Below, piece by piece: positions 27,925 through 37,588 of a stretch of DNA of 64,000 nt. A program made the position numbers and the translations under genes. Origin of the DNA: Lascolabacillus massiliensis. Its GTDB lineage: Bacteria; Bacteroidota; Bacteroidia; Bacteroidales; Dysgonomonadaceae. The stretch spans positions 622,501-686,500 of the forward strand of contig NZ_CTEJ01000002.1 in NCBI RefSeq assembly GCF_001282625.1, written 5' to 3'. Each line of letters starts with the position of its first letter. Within the stretch, counting starts at the first letter, position 1. The notes beneath the pieces are model-generated. The model made no database searches. It had not been told where the DNA came from and worked only from the letters and a program-made list of their open reading frames with translations.

Positions 27925-28479
27925 ATGAAAAAACATCTATTATTGATTTTTGCTCTGTTTGTTAGCTTATCAATGTTTTCTCAGAGAACCTACCGTGCTT
28001 TTGGATGGAAATTGACAAAAGACATTCCTAAGAATGAGCTGAAGATTAATCTGGGAACCTCTATCTTCGCTTCATTCCCTGAAATTGCCTATGAGCGGAT
28101 TATAAATTCAGATCTCAGTGCAGGTGCTTCTCTGGGTGTTTCTCTTGATGATATTTACGCAACTGACTTACTTTTCACCCCGTACGTGCGATGGTTTTTT
28201 GGAGGCAATCAGGAAAACCTTCAGAAATATGGTGCAGGTTTCTTTATTGAGGCAAACGGTGGTATATTCACAAAAGAGAAAGAAACAATATACTATGAGA
28301 ATGAAACCTTCGCCACTGTATATGACAACGTTACAGGAGCTGGAGTGGGACTTGCTCTGGGCTGGAAGTACCTGTCAGGCAATAACTGGGTAGGTGAGAT
28401 ATATGCCGGAGGGGGACGAGACTTCGTAAATGGCGGAGGTTATCCTCGTCTGGGTATTACCATTGGAAAAAGATTCTAA
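27925..28479 (+). CDS. Small outer-membrane beta-barrel protein (DUF3575-like)
   Basis: A 184-residue exported protein with signal peptide (MKKHLLLIFALFVSLSMFS) and alternating hydrophobic strands rich in Gly and aromatics, ending in Phe (GITIGKRF), which is a classic outer-membrane barrel C-terminus. The pattern GTSIFASFPEIAYERII and SLGVSLDD recalls the DUF3575 family. Function is unknown. It lies 44 nt before the DUF1080 gene and may be co-transcribed. Confidence 0.75.
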   Translation: MKKHLLLIFALFVSLSMFSQRTYRAFGWKLTKDIPKNELKINLGTSIFASFPEIAYERIINSDLSAGASLGVSLDDIYATDLLFTPYVRWFFGGNQENLQKYGAGFFIEANGGIFTKEKETIYYENETFATVYDNVTGAGVGLALGWKYLSGNNWVGEIYAGGGRDFVNGGGYPRLGITIGKRF

Positions 28480-28523
28480 AGAACCATCAATTTATACAAT
28501 TACAATTTTTTAATTAAAAAAAC

Positions 28524-29300
28524 ATGAAAGCATTAGGTACATTGATTTTATTGAATTTTTTATTTGTCTTTACAATGAATTCGCAGGATAGACAATATCC
28601 TGAACAGGCACGTATGAGACCTGAAATGAGTGAATACTGGCAACCTCAGCCACCTGTGGTTACTCCGGGCAACAGTTCACAAGCGCCAGCTGCTGCACCT
28701 TCTGATGCTATAGTATTGTTTGATGGCAAAGATCTGTCTGAGTGGCAAAACAGCAAGGGTGAAGCGGCAGGATGGACTGTTCACGATGGTGTGTTTACTG
28801 TTAAAAAAGGTACTGGTGATATTCAGACAAAAAGGGAGTTCAACGATTTCCAGCTGCACCTCGAATGGCTTATACCGGAAGGCATTACAGGCGAAAGTCA
28901 GGCTCGCGGAAATAGCGGGGTATTCCTGCAGGGAATGTATGAGATTCAGATACTTGATTGCTACCAAAATGAGACATATGTGAATGGCCAAACAGGTAGT
29001 GTTTATAAACAGACTCCTCCACTGGTAAATGCAATGAACCGTCCGGGTGAATGGAATACATATGATATAATATATACTGCTCCAACATTCAAAGCTGACG
29101 GAACTTACCGCACACATCCAAGGGTAACTGTTATACAGAATGGTGTAGTTCTGCAAAATAATACAATCATACTTGGAACAACAGAATATATTGGTTTCCC
29201 AAAAGTTGTTGAGCATGGTGCAGGACCAATCAGACTGCAAGACCATGGCGATCCGAGTGCTCCAATAAGTTTCAGAAATATTTGGATAAGGGAACTTTAA
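28524..29300 (+). CDS. DUF1080 (3-keto-disaccharide hydrolase-type) secreted protein
   Basis: A 258-residue exported protein. After the signal peptide (MKALGTLILLNFLFVFTMNS) comes a Pro-rich segment and a DUF1080 domain: LFDGKDLSEWQN, NDFQLHLEWLIPEG, RGNSGVFLQGMYEIQILDCY, INDGIIL-like NTIILGTTEYIG and IRLQDHGDP. This is closer to the classical DUF1080 pattern than the copy at 1809. The family is implicated in cleavage of 3-keto glycosides made by Gfo/Idh/MocA enzymes; the substrate is unknown. No oxidoreductase gene adjoins it; the nearest is at 21560. Confidence 0.9.
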   Translation: MKALGTLILLNFLFVFTMNSQDRQYPEQARMRPEMSEYWQPQPPVVTPGNSSQAPAAAPSDAIVLFDGKDLSEWQNSKGEAAGWTVHDGVFTVKKGTGDIQTKREFNDFQLHLEWLIPEGITGESQARGNSGVFLQGMYEIQILDCYQNETYVNGQTGSVYKQTPPLVNAMNRPGEWNTYDIIYTAPTFKADGTYRTHPRVTVIQNGVVLQNNTIILGTTEYIGFPKVVEHGAGPIRLQDHGDPSAPISFRNIWIREL

Positions 29301-29325
29301 TTAATTGATTTATCATAATTAAATG

Positions 29326-29333
29326 TAAATTTG
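29326..29333 (+). promoter_or_regulatory. Putative -7 box (TAAATTTG) for the YfhO gene
   Basis: Matches TAnnTTTG and lies 31 nt before the ATG at 29365, in the 64-nt gap after the DUF1080 gene. Confidence 0.5.
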
Positions 29334-29364
29334 TGGTTTAATATAAAACTGCAAAGGATAGATC

Positions 29365-31902
29365 ATGCAAATAAGTGGCAATATCAGAAAGTTAATTCCC
29401 GACCTGATTGTTATAGCGGGATTCATTATTATTTCATTCATATATTTTGCTCCGGCTGTAATAGACGGGCGGGTAATTGCTCAGCACGACTCACTTGCCG
29501 CTATAGGACAGGGACAGGAACAGCGTGACTATATGGAACGTCATGAAGGCGAGCGCACTCGCTGGAACATTTCAATGTTCAGTGGTATGCCATCATATCA
29601 GATGAGCCCCACTTACAACTCCTCAAAGCCTCTGGATAGTGCCAAAGAGCTCTATTCTCTGTTTTTACCAAATTACGTCTACCTGATGTTCATAATGCTC
29701 ATCGGTTTTTATATTCTGATGCGGGCATTCAGGGCATCTCCGCTGATTAGTGCACTGGGAGCGGTAATATGGACATTCTCATCCTATTTCTTTATTCTTA
29801 TTTCGGCAGGACATATATGGAAATTCATCACATTGGCCTATATACCTCCTACAATTGCCGGTATGGTTTATGTTTACAGGAAGAGGTATCTTTTGGGAGG
29901 ACTACTCTTCATGATCTTCGTGGCTTTCCAGATTTCGGCAAATCACATACAGATGAGTTATTACTTCCTGTTCCTGATGCTTTTCATGGTTATAGCTTTC
30001 TTTGTTGATGCATATAAAAAAAGGGAGTTGCCTAATTTCTTCAAAGCAACGGGAGTACTGATAATAGCGGGAATCATTGGTGTAGCGGCAAACTCAAGCA
30101 ATCTCTATCATACATATGAGTATTCAAAAGAGACAATGCGAGGGAAGTCGGAGCTCTCCCACCATGAGGAGGCAAACACAACGGACAACGGACTAGAACG
30201 TGACTATATCACTGCCTGGAGCTACGGAATTGGTGAAACATGGACATTGCTTGTTCCCAACACTAAAGGTGGAGCATCAGTGCCTCTTTCTCAAAATGAG
30301 AAGGCAATGAGCAAAGCACGCCCGGAATATTATCAGATTTATCAGCAGATAGGCCAGTACTGGGGTGATCAGCCCGGCACTTCCGGTCCCGTTTATGCAG
30401 GCGCTTTTGTTCTTGCACTTTTTATATTAGGTCTGTTTATCGTGAAGGGGCCCGTTAAATGGGCACTCCTTACAGGTACAATTTTCTCCATACTCCTTTC
30501 ATGGGGGAAAAACTTTATGCCACTGACCGACTTCTTCATCGATTATATTCCGATGTATAATAAGTTTCGTGCCGTATCATCTATTCTGGTAGTTGCTGAA
30601 TTTTGCATTCCATTACTTGCTGCTCTTACAGTTAAAGAGATAGTTCATAAACCGGAAGTACTAAAAAACAATCTGAAGTATTTATATATAAGTCTCGGTT
30701 TAACCGGTGGCTTAGCATTGCTTTTTGCTATTGCACCAAAGATATTCTTCCCATCCTATATCTCGGCTAATGAGATGCAGGCTATTAGTCAGGCTGTACC
30801 ACCCATTCATATTCAACCATTAGTGGCAAACCTGACGGAGATGCGTCTGTCACTGTTCACTGCAGATGCCTTAAGAAGCTTTATAATTGTAGCAATAGGT
30901 GGATTGATATTATGGCTCTTTCTGCAGAAGAAGATTAAAGCTACATGGACTGTAGCTGGTATTCTTTTACTTTGCCTTGCAGATATGTGGGATGTGAACA
31001 GACGTTATCTCAACGATGATGATTTTGTCTATAAATCAAGTCAGGAGCAACTTTTCACATTAACTCCAACAGATCAGCATATTCTGCAGGATACCACCAA
31101 ATATTACAGAGTGCTTAATCTTGCAACAAGTACATTTAACGATGGTATAACTCCGTATCACCATAAGGTTATTGGAGGTTATCATGCAGCTAAACTAAGA
31201 CGTTATCAGGATCTTATCGATGTATACCTTACAGATGAATTGATGAATATCCATTATGCTGTAATCACATCAGCAGGTAATCTTGATTCAGTGGATACAA
31301 ACGGTTTTAAGGTACTCAATATGCTCAACACCAAATGGGTTATACTTCCCTCTCAGGAAGGGGCAAATATACCTGTGGAAAATCCACATGCGATGGGCAA
31401 CGCATGGTTTGTTGATGAGATTCTTTTTGTAAATAATGCAGATGAAGAGATAGAGGTATTAGGAAGTATCGATCTGTGCAGTGTTGCTGTAGCTGACAAA
31501 AAGTATGAGCCCATACTTGATAATTTTAAACAGGGGTTCAGACCTGCTAAGGCTGATTCAGCATCAACGATTATGCTTACTGATTACGACTCAGATTTTC
31601 TAATCTACTCTGTTGATGCAAAAAAAGATGAGTTGGCCATCTTCTCTGAGGTGTATTATCCAAAAGGGTGGCAGATAACAATTGATGGGGAACCGGCTGA
31701 GATGTTAAGGGCTAACTATACGCTTCGCGCATTACCTATTCCTCAAGGAAAACATACTGTTGAATTCCGCTTCGATCCCGAAAGCATAAAAGTGACAGAC
31801 AGAATTGCATATGGTGCTCTGCTAATTATGTTGCTGACAGCAGTTGTTATTTTTATAAATGCAATTAAAAGAAATAAAACCAAAATCAAAAAAGATTATT
31901 AA
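29365..31902 (+). CDS. YfhO-family multi-spanning membrane protein
   Basis: An 845-residue protein with many membrane helices (for example LIVIAGFIIISFIYFAP, YVYLMFIMLIGFYILM) and a C-terminal soluble domain (YPKGWQITIDGEPAEMLRAN, HTVEFRFDPESIKV). This matches the YfhO family, related to GT-C glycosyltransferases; B. subtilis YfhO is linked to lipoteichoic acid glycosylation. The presence of an acidic loop (GRVIAQHDSLAA) after the first helix fits GT-C logic, with a lipid-linked sugar donor inferred. It ends 25 nt before the NlpE-META gene. Confidence 0.9.
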   Translation: MQISGNIRKLIPDLIVIAGFIIISFIYFAPAVIDGRVIAQHDSLAAIGQGQEQRDYMERHEGERTRWNISMFSGMPSYQMSPTYNSSKPLDSAKELYSLFLPNYVYLMFIMLIGFYILMRAFRASPLISALGAVIWTFSSYFFILISAGHIWKFITLAYIPPTIAGMVYVYRKRYLLGGLLFMIFVAFQISANHIQMSYYFLFLMLFMVIAFFVDAYKKRELPNFFKATGVLIIAGIIGVAANSSNLYHTYEYSKETMRGKSELSHHEEANTTDNGLERDYITAWSYGIGETWTLLVPNTKGGASVPLSQNEKAMSKARPEYYQIYQQIGQYWGDQPGTSGPVYAGAFVLALFILGLFIVKGPVKWALLTGTIFSILLSWGKNFMPLTDFFIDYIPMYNKFRAVSSILVVAEFCIPLLAALTVKEIVHKPEVLKNNLKYLYISLGLTGGLALLFAIAPKIFFPSYISANEMQAISQAVPPIHIQPLVANLTEMRLSLFTADALRSFIIVAIGGLILWLFLQKKIKATWTVAGILLLCLADMWDVNRRYLNDDDFVYKSSQEQLFTLTPTDQHILQDTTKYYRVLNLATSTFNDGITPYHHKVIGGYHAAKLRRYQDLIDVYLTDELMNIHYAVITSAGNLDSVDTNGFKVLNMLNTKWVILPSQEGANIPVENPHAMGNAWFVDEILFVNNADEEIEVLGSIDLCSVAVADKKYEPILDNFKQGFRPAKADSASTIMLTDYDSDFLIYSVDAKKDELAIFSEVYYPKGWQITIDGEPAEMLRANYTLRALPIPQGKHTVEFRFDPESIKVTDRIAYGALLIMLLTAVVIFINAIKRNKTKIKKDY

Positions 31903-31927
31903 CAAACCAATTAAAACAACAAAAACT

Positions 31928-32746
31928 ATGAGAAAAATTATTTTACTTCTGATGATTTTATTTGCAGTAGCATCTGCCTGCAACACCGGTAAAAAAACCT
32001 CAAGCGGTACTGAATTGTCTGCAGAGTTTGCAGCAGAACATAGTAGCAGAAACTCCTTAGATTGGGCAGGAGTTTATAGAGGTACACTGCCTTGTGCCGA
32101 CTGCGAGGGTATTGTTACAGAAATACGTTTAAATAGTGATAACAGCTTTGAAAGGATAATGGACTATCTGGGTAAGGGAGATGATAAACTTCGCGAATCA
32201 GGTAGTTTCGATTGGGATGAAACAGGAGGTAAAATTATAATCACTGATAAATCTTCAGATACCAAAGAGTGGTACAAGGTTGGTGAAAACAGACTGATTG
32301 CACTAGATATCGATGGCAACAGGATAGAGAGCTCAATCCCACAAGAGAAGTATGTACTGAATAAAATCGACATTGACAATGTTGTAACTGAAAAATACTG
32401 GAAATTAATTGAATTAAACGGTAAGAGTATTCAGTCGTCAGCCAATGAAACAGGAAGAGAGGCTCATTTTATTCTCCATAGTAATGAAAACAGAATTACA
32501 GGCAACAGCGGATGTAACAATATGATGGGCAGCTATGAACTTACAGAGGGTTCTGCACAGCAGGGAGAGATAAAATTTTCACCTCTTGCAGCAACAAGAA
32601 TGGCATGTTTAGATGCTGAATACGAGCATGAATATCTTTTAATATTTGATGGAAGCAAAAAATACTCTATAGAAAACGATACTCTTTCACTTTTTTCTGA
32701 CGGAGACACACCTGTTGCAAAATTTGTAGCTGTATACCTAAGGTAA
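31928..32746 (+). CDS. NlpE-N plus META/HslJ-domain lipoprotein
   Basis: A 272-residue lipoprotein (lipobox VASAC). Residues about 45-140 form an NlpE N-terminal domain (YRGTLPCADCEGIVTEIRL) with the CxxC motif; about residues 160-270 form a META domain (WKLIELNGKSI, ITGNSGCNNMMGSYEL, LAATRMACLD), as in HslJ. NlpE senses surface or copper stress in E. coli; META proteins are tied to heat or antibiotic tolerance. A sensor or stress role here is inference. I chose ATG 31928 (MRKIILLL), as the in-frame ATG at 31859 lies inside yfhO. It follows yfhO by 25 nt. Confidence 0.88.
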   Translation: MRKIILLLMILFAVASACNTGKKTSSGTELSAEFAAEHSSRNSLDWAGVYRGTLPCADCEGIVTEIRLNSDNSFERIMDYLGKGDDKLRESGSFDWDETGGKIIITDKSSDTKEWYKVGENRLIALDIDGNRIESSIPQEKYVLNKIDIDNVVTEKYWKLIELNGKSIQSSANETGREAHFILHSNENRITGNSGCNNMMGSYELTEGSAQQGEIKFSPLAATRMACLDAEYEHEYLLIFDGSKKYSIENDTLSLFSDGDTPVAKFVAVYLR

Positions 32747-32754
32747 TATATTCA

Positions 32755-32811
32755 TACCTCGCTCTTATATTGCTCTTACCTCGCTCTTATAAACCTTATA
32801 GTTATAAGAGC
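32755..32811 (+). repeat. Direct repeats (15 nt, 22-nt period) and a perfect 10-bp hairpin
   Basis: TACCTCGCTCTTATA occurs at 32755-32769 and again at 32777-32791, with a third partial copy (TTGCTCTTACC) between. The second copy also forms the left arm of an inverted repeat, GCTCTTATAA (32783-32792) with TTATAAGAGC (32802-32811). No T-run follows, so it is not a typical terminator. It lies between the NlpE-META gene and the phosphoesterase gene. Confidence 0.7.
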
Positions 32812-32895
32812 CAACCAAGAATAAAACAGGTCACAGGTTAAATCAATATATTAATCATTCACTACTGTGCTGGTGATATAACTATTAAAATAATT

Positions 32896-33885
32896 ATGCA
32901 GTCAAAAATTATCACAGCCTTTATTGCTGTTTCTCTAAGCATCTCGATGAGTGCACAAAAACTATCCTTCAACAAAGAGGGCGAATTTAAAGTTGTACAG
33001 TTTACTGATATGCATTATGTGCATGGAAACCCTAAATCAGATACAACACTTTTGTTAGTCCCATATATACTTGATAGTGAAAAGCCTGATCTTGTTGTTT
33101 TTACTGGTGACATTGTTACAGGCTCTGTAGAAGGATGGGATGTTATCACAAAATATGTAATCGATCGGGAAATACCATTTGCTGTTACCCTTGGCAATCA
33201 CGATCATGAGAATGGCGTTACAAGGGAAGAGATTGCTGAACTTGTCACCTCTTACCCCTTTAATGTAAACAGTATTAATAATATCGGAGGAAGGGTACTG
33301 AATGATGCAATACCTGTCTACCACAGTGAAAAGCATCTTAACCCGGCTGCTCTTATCTATTGCTTCGATTCGGGAGCATATTCCACGATTGATGGTGTGG
33401 GTGGTTATGGATGGATTACTACTGATCAGATTGAGTGGTATAAGAAACAGAGTATGCATTACACTGTTCAGAACAACTTCAATCCTCTGCCTGCTTTGGC
33501 CTATTTTCATATACCGCTGCCTGAATACCGCACAGCATTTAATGATAAGAAGAATATCTCTTTTGGTGAAAGAAATGAGGACGAGTGCAGTTCTGAACTT
33601 AACTCAGGAATGTTTCTTGCAATGAAAGAGATGAAGGATATTATGGCAACATTTGTTGGGCATGAGCATATAAATGATTATATTGTCAACTTTTATAATA
33701 TCGCACTTGCTTATGGACATTTCAGCGGCTGGACTACAACCTATACTCCTAAACCTGCGGTTAATGGTGTGAGGGTTGTTGTACTCAAAGAGGGTAAGCG
33801 TGAGTTTGTTACATGGTTGCATCAGATGGATGGAACAATAAAGCATAAGGTTACTTACCCTGATCACTTTGAGAAGATGCCCTGA
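32896..33885 (+). CDS. Secreted calcineurin-like metallophosphoesterase
   Basis: A 329-residue exported phosphoesterase with signal peptide (MQSKIITAFIAVSLSISMSAQ). The five-block metallophosphoesterase motifs are seen: QFTDMHYVHG, FTGDIVTG, LGNHDHE, and GHEHIND. The arrangement resembles purple acid phosphatase-like DUF family members (Dcr2/Pho-like). The substrate is unknown; the location is periplasm or outside. It is followed after 23 nt by the HAD phosphatase gene on the same strand. Confidence 0.92.
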   Translation: MQSKIITAFIAVSLSISMSAQKLSFNKEGEFKVVQFTDMHYVHGNPKSDTTLLLVPYILDSEKPDLVVFTGDIVTGSVEGWDVITKYVIDREIPFAVTLGNHDHENGVTREEIAELVTSYPFNVNSINNIGGRVLNDAIPVYHSEKHLNPAALIYCFDSGAYSTIDGVGGYGWITTDQIEWYKKQSMHYTVQNNFNPLPALAYFHIPLPEYRTAFNDKKNISFGERNEDECSSELNSGMFLAMKEMKDIMATFVGHEHINDYIVNFYNIALAYGHFSGWTTTYTPKPAVNGVRVVVLKEGKREFVTWLHQMDGTIKHKVTYPDHFEKMP

Positions 33886-33908
33886 AAATAATAAAAGATT
33901 AAATTAAG

Positions 33909-34556
33909 ATGACAGATTTTAAAACGTATTTATTTGATATGGATGGTGTGGTTATCGATTCTGAGAAGCTGCACCTGAAAGCTATGGACTTATCACTGGA
34001 GAAACACAATGTAGTATATGATAAGTCAATCTTGAATAAATTTGTGGGGAAATCTGATGAATCTTTCTTTAGGTATATTTATTATAACTTTGACAACAGA
34101 GTAGATGTAGAGAAGCTGCTTGAAGAGAAGAACAGATTTTTTGAAGGAATGCTGAAGGAGCTCGAGTATGTTGATGGATTTACCGAGTTTATAAAGGTTA
34201 TCGGTATGAAAAATATTCAGAAGGGACTAGTTACCTCTTCTTCTAAATTCACTGTAAAAAAGATTGATGAGCTTCTTGATATAACTCATAATTTTGAGGT
34301 GATTATAGCAGAGGAAGATACTCAAAAGCATAAGCCGGAACCCGATCCATATCTTCTGGCATTAGAGAGGTTAGAGGCTGATAAATCAATGACACTGGTC
34401 ATTGAGGACTCTCTTAACGGGATTGCATCAGCTAAGTCAGCCGGCTGTGTGGTGGCGGGACTTACAACATCTTTCGATGCAAAAACATTATTGATTGCGG
34501 GAGCTGATTTTGTTGTGGACAGCTACGCTGAGTTACAGAAAAGATTAAATTTATAA
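33909..34556 (+). CDS. HAD-superfamily phosphatase, beta-phosphoglucomutase-like
   Basis: A 215-residue HAD hydrolase with motif I FDMDGVVIDSEKLH, motif II TSSSKF, motif III KHKPEPDPYL and motif IV VIEDSLNGI. The helical cap and length match the beta-phosphoglucomutase/phosphatase group (subclass IA). Substrate is not determinable; sugar phosphates are likely. It ends 4 nt before the convergent AddB-like gene. Confidence 0.92.
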   Translation: MTDFKTYLFDMDGVVIDSEKLHLKAMDLSLEKHNVVYDKSILNKFVGKSDESFFRYIYYNFDNRVDVEKLLEEKNRFFEGMLKELEYVDGFTEFIKVIGMKNIQKGLVTSSSKFTVKKIDELLDITHNFEVIIAEEDTQKHKPEPDPYLLALERLEADKSMTLVIEDSLNGIASAKSAGCVVAGLTTSFDAKTLLIAGADFVVDSYAELQKRLNL

Positions 34557-34560
34557 TCTG

Positions 34561-37476
34561 CTATTTATTGCAGATTCCTTTAAACGCACACCATTTACAG
34601 TTTTCGTTGTTTTTTGTCTGATAGAAGGGAATTTCCGGACTGAAAATCTCTTCTATCAGTTCATTGAACATTTCCGTAAACTCAGGTAGATATTCTGCAA
34701 GGTTACTAACAACTTTTTTATCTACTTTAATTGTGGGATTGAAATCTTTGAATACTTCCCGCAGATAGTAGACTGCCGGAGATAGCTCAACAGAAGGGTT
34801 CTCGAGCAGGTAGAACAGGCCATACACAAAAACCTGAAGTATCTGGCTTGGGCGTTTGGATTTGGAGTCATCAAACAGTTCCGGGATATCTTTAACAGTT
34901 GTCTTCCCTGCTCCGGTCTTATAGTCGATAATTCTAACAGAACCCCCTACTATGTCGATTCTGTCAATACTTCCCTTAAAGTTGACAGTAAGCTCGTCGT
35001 TCAACTTATACTCCCTGTTGAAACGATACTCAGAACTGATATAGGTGAATGGAGCAAACTGCTTATCTATATTTAATGTCTGCTTCACATAACTCCTCAG
35101 GATTTCACCTATAAGGTAGTACTGTCCTTCAAGCGGGCGTGGATTGTCACTGTCTTTAAAATAGTATTGTGCAAATGTTTTTTCAATAATAGCTGTGAGG
35201 TAGCTATCATCTTTTATTATCTCGTTGAGTACATCAATTGTCACTACACTATTTTTATACCTTTGATAGATTATCTCCATCAGGCGGTGGAAAATTGATC
35301 CGAACACGTCAGATTCAACAGATTCCTGTACTTCCGACTCCTCGGAGAGTCCCTCTATTGCTGTAAAGTAAAACTTTAGCGGACAATCAATATAGTTATT
35401 GATAAGTGATGCTGAAAGAGATTTACTTCCACCTTGACGGAATTCTCTTAGCTTCTCCATAATAATATCGGTTTTGTCAACTGACACAGGTGCAATCTGT
35501 GGTGTTGTAACATCATAAGTTACAACACGCTCAGAGATATCAAAATAGTCGTTATAGAGGTACTTCAGCTGATAGAAATAGCGACTTACTTCACCCGACT
35601 GCAAACCATCGCTTCTTGTATCGTAGAGTAGGTAAATGTTTTTGGGGCGACTGATCATCCTGTAGAAGTGATATGCATATACACTATCCTGGTGCTCATA
35701 AACAGGCAGTCCGAACCCTTTACGTAAAGTGATTGGGATAAATGAGTTGGCACTATTCTTCAGTGGAAATACACCCTCATTAAACGAGAGAATTATCAAA
35801 TTCTCAAAATCAACAGCCCTAGTTTCGAGTACACCCATAACCTGCAGTCCAGACAATGGTTCACCCTTGAAAGAGACAGTAATATTGTGTGCCAGCTTCT
35901 TGAGAAGTCTGAAGTATGTATCTATACTCATATTTCCGGCTTCACTCAATGTATCCTGCAATCTTGTAACAGTCTTATAATACTGAACTATAAACTCACG
36001 CTCCAGATCGTCGGTACCTGCACTACTCATATCTGCATCAATCTCCTCCTCTACCGATAGATCACCCGGTTGCATTTTTTCCATATCAGCATGCTTCTCC
36101 GCGGTTAAACTATTATATAGAGTAGACAATATTTCATGCAGATATCCGCCAATCTTACGCCAGTCGTCAATAGGTGTAAATATAAGTCTTAGCAAACTGT
36201 TTGTAGGAATTTCAGAAACAGGAACAACTATCCTGTTATATTTGAGAATATGACTTTTGAGCTGTTCAGAATCTGGTCCGGCAGATCTGCTCACCAAAGG
36301 GTGATTAAGAACAGCATTTACATAACGGTGATAAAAAGCATCTTCCCCATTCCATTTTCTCAGGTTTTGCTGCATTAAAGAGAGATGATTTATAAGTCCC
36401 GCTATTGATGAATTAGACAAGCTATATCCCATTGTTACATTTATTTTGTCTATCTCTTCAGGAATAGAGTAAAGTACAGGTAAAAGGAGATTCTCATCAG
36501 GAAGAACAATTGCCGTATTAATAGCCTCATCCGGATCAGCAATATCATTTGATTTAATCAGATCCTGAATCACCTGAGTTATAAATTTAGCCTGTCCCAC
36601 GCCAGAGGGAACGCCAATAACCTCCATCTTTGGCTTAATATCAGAAGAGTTGTCAGCAATTTCAAACCTGGAGGGGAAACGAGTCAGATTTTCCTTCACC
36701 CTCAACGAGGCACGGTTAAGTTCATCATGAACAAATGGAGAATCGTAGTCCCAATAAAAATCAGCTTTGCCTATACTTTTCAGATGCTTCAGCAGAACCA
36801 TTTCTGAAGGGGTAAGCGCATTTAATCCCACAAAAACAAAACCATCAGACTGCCACTCATCAACCTCCCTGTCTTTAATATTTTCAGCTACATCTCTAAA
36901 AATCATCCCCTCATATGCATGCCCTCTTTCAAGCAATTCTGTTCTGAATGAATCATATAGCTCATATAGTACCTTCCATGTTTCATGAAACTTCTCTTTT
37001 GTCTTACTGCCCTCAGCAGGCATGAAGTTTGACCAGAAACGGCGAAGTGCCTCTATCTGATTTTCATCTAGATGAGAGAGATCATCATCGAGAGATCTGA
37101 AATTATGAACATTCCTGAAAAGCTGCTTCGCATCTGCCAGATACTTATCGACATCATCAAAATCATTCAACAGCATCTCACCCCAAAAAAGGAAATCGTC
37201 GAACGTTTCGTCCGATCCGCTAATCTTTACAAAATGTTTGTATAGCATTACAAGCATCTCAATTCTATCAGCAGGCAGTAGTGAAGAAAGTGAAGAAAAA
37301 AGCTCCTGAATTGTAAGCATCCTTGGAGAAAACAGTGGCTTCCCGGCTATCTCTGCAAGATACTTCTGGAAAAACATTGCAGCACGACGATTTGGGAATA
37401 CAAATGTAAGCTTGTACAGATCAAAACTATACTCACGTAAAAAAACTTCAGCTACTTTATAAAGGAAAGGGGTCAT
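34561..37476 (-). CDS. AddB-like PD-(D/E)XK nuclease / inactivated helicase-fold protein
   Basis: A 971-residue protein. The N-terminal ~700 residues have a helicase-like layout without a clear Walker A (FVFPNRRAAMFFQKYLA at the start), the C-terminal part is a RecB-type nuclease domain: SASLINNYIDCPLKFYF, IDRIDIVGGSVRIIDYKTG and the closing cysteines CKWCAFKGIC, which with the earlier Cys form the expected Fe-S cluster. This fits AddB-type subunits of double-strand-break resection enzymes. The UvrD-like partner (AddA) is not adjacent: upstream is the PUL sigma gene in the opposite direction. Confidence 0.88.
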   Translation of the reverse strand: MTPFLYKVAEVFLREYSFDLYKLTFVFPNRRAAMFFQKYLAEIAGKPLFSPRMLTIQELFSSLSSLLPADRIEMLVMLYKHFVKISGSDETFDDFLFWGEMLLNDFDDVDKYLADAKQLFRNVHNFRSLDDDLSHLDENQIEALRRFWSNFMPAEGSKTKEKFHETWKVLYELYDSFRTELLERGHAYEGMIFRDVAENIKDREVDEWQSDGFVFVGLNALTPSEMVLLKHLKSIGKADFYWDYDSPFVHDELNRASLRVKENLTRFPSRFEIADNSSDIKPKMEVIGVPSGVGQAKFITQVIQDLIKSNDIADPDEAINTAIVLPDENLLLPVLYSIPEEIDKINVTMGYSLSNSSIAGLINHLSLMQQNLRKWNGEDAFYHRYVNAVLNHPLVSRSAGPDSEQLKSHILKYNRIVVPVSEIPTNSLLRLIFTPIDDWRKIGGYLHEILSTLYNSLTAEKHADMEKMQPGDLSVEEEIDADMSSAGTDDLEREFIVQYYKTVTRLQDTLSEAGNMSIDTYFRLLKKLAHNITVSFKGEPLSGLQVMGVLETRAVDFENLIILSFNEGVFPLKNSANSFIPITLRKGFGLPVYEHQDSVYAYHFYRMISRPKNIYLLYDTRSDGLQSGEVSRYFYQLKYLYNDYFDISERVVTYDVTTPQIAPVSVDKTDIIMEKLREFRQGGSKSLSASLINNYIDCPLKFYFTAIEGLSEESEVQESVESDVFGSIFHRLMEIIYQRYKNSVVTIDVLNEIIKDDSYLTAIIEKTFAQYYFKDSDNPRPLEGQYYLIGEILRSYVKQTLNIDKQFAPFTYISSEYRFNREYKLNDELTVNFKGSIDRIDIVGGSVRIIDYKTGAGKTTVKDIPELFDDSKSKRPSQILQVFVYGLFYLLENPSVELSPAVYYLREVFKDFNPTIKVDKKVVSNLAEYLPEFTEMFNELIEEIFSPEIPFYQTKNNENCKWCAFKGICNK

Positions 37477-37588
37477 ATATATTTTTGCAGGTTACATTAC
37501 TAATCTCCTTACCTACAAATTTAGTCAATATCTTTTATGTAAAAAGAATATTAATGCATTAACAATCTACATAAACAATTTTTTTCTA

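Noticed and set aside
28677-29246. 189-codon minus-strand frame opposite the DUF1080 gene
   Set aside because: Rich in Cys, Tyr and Ile with no domain or signal; explained by the complement of the DUF1080 reading frame.
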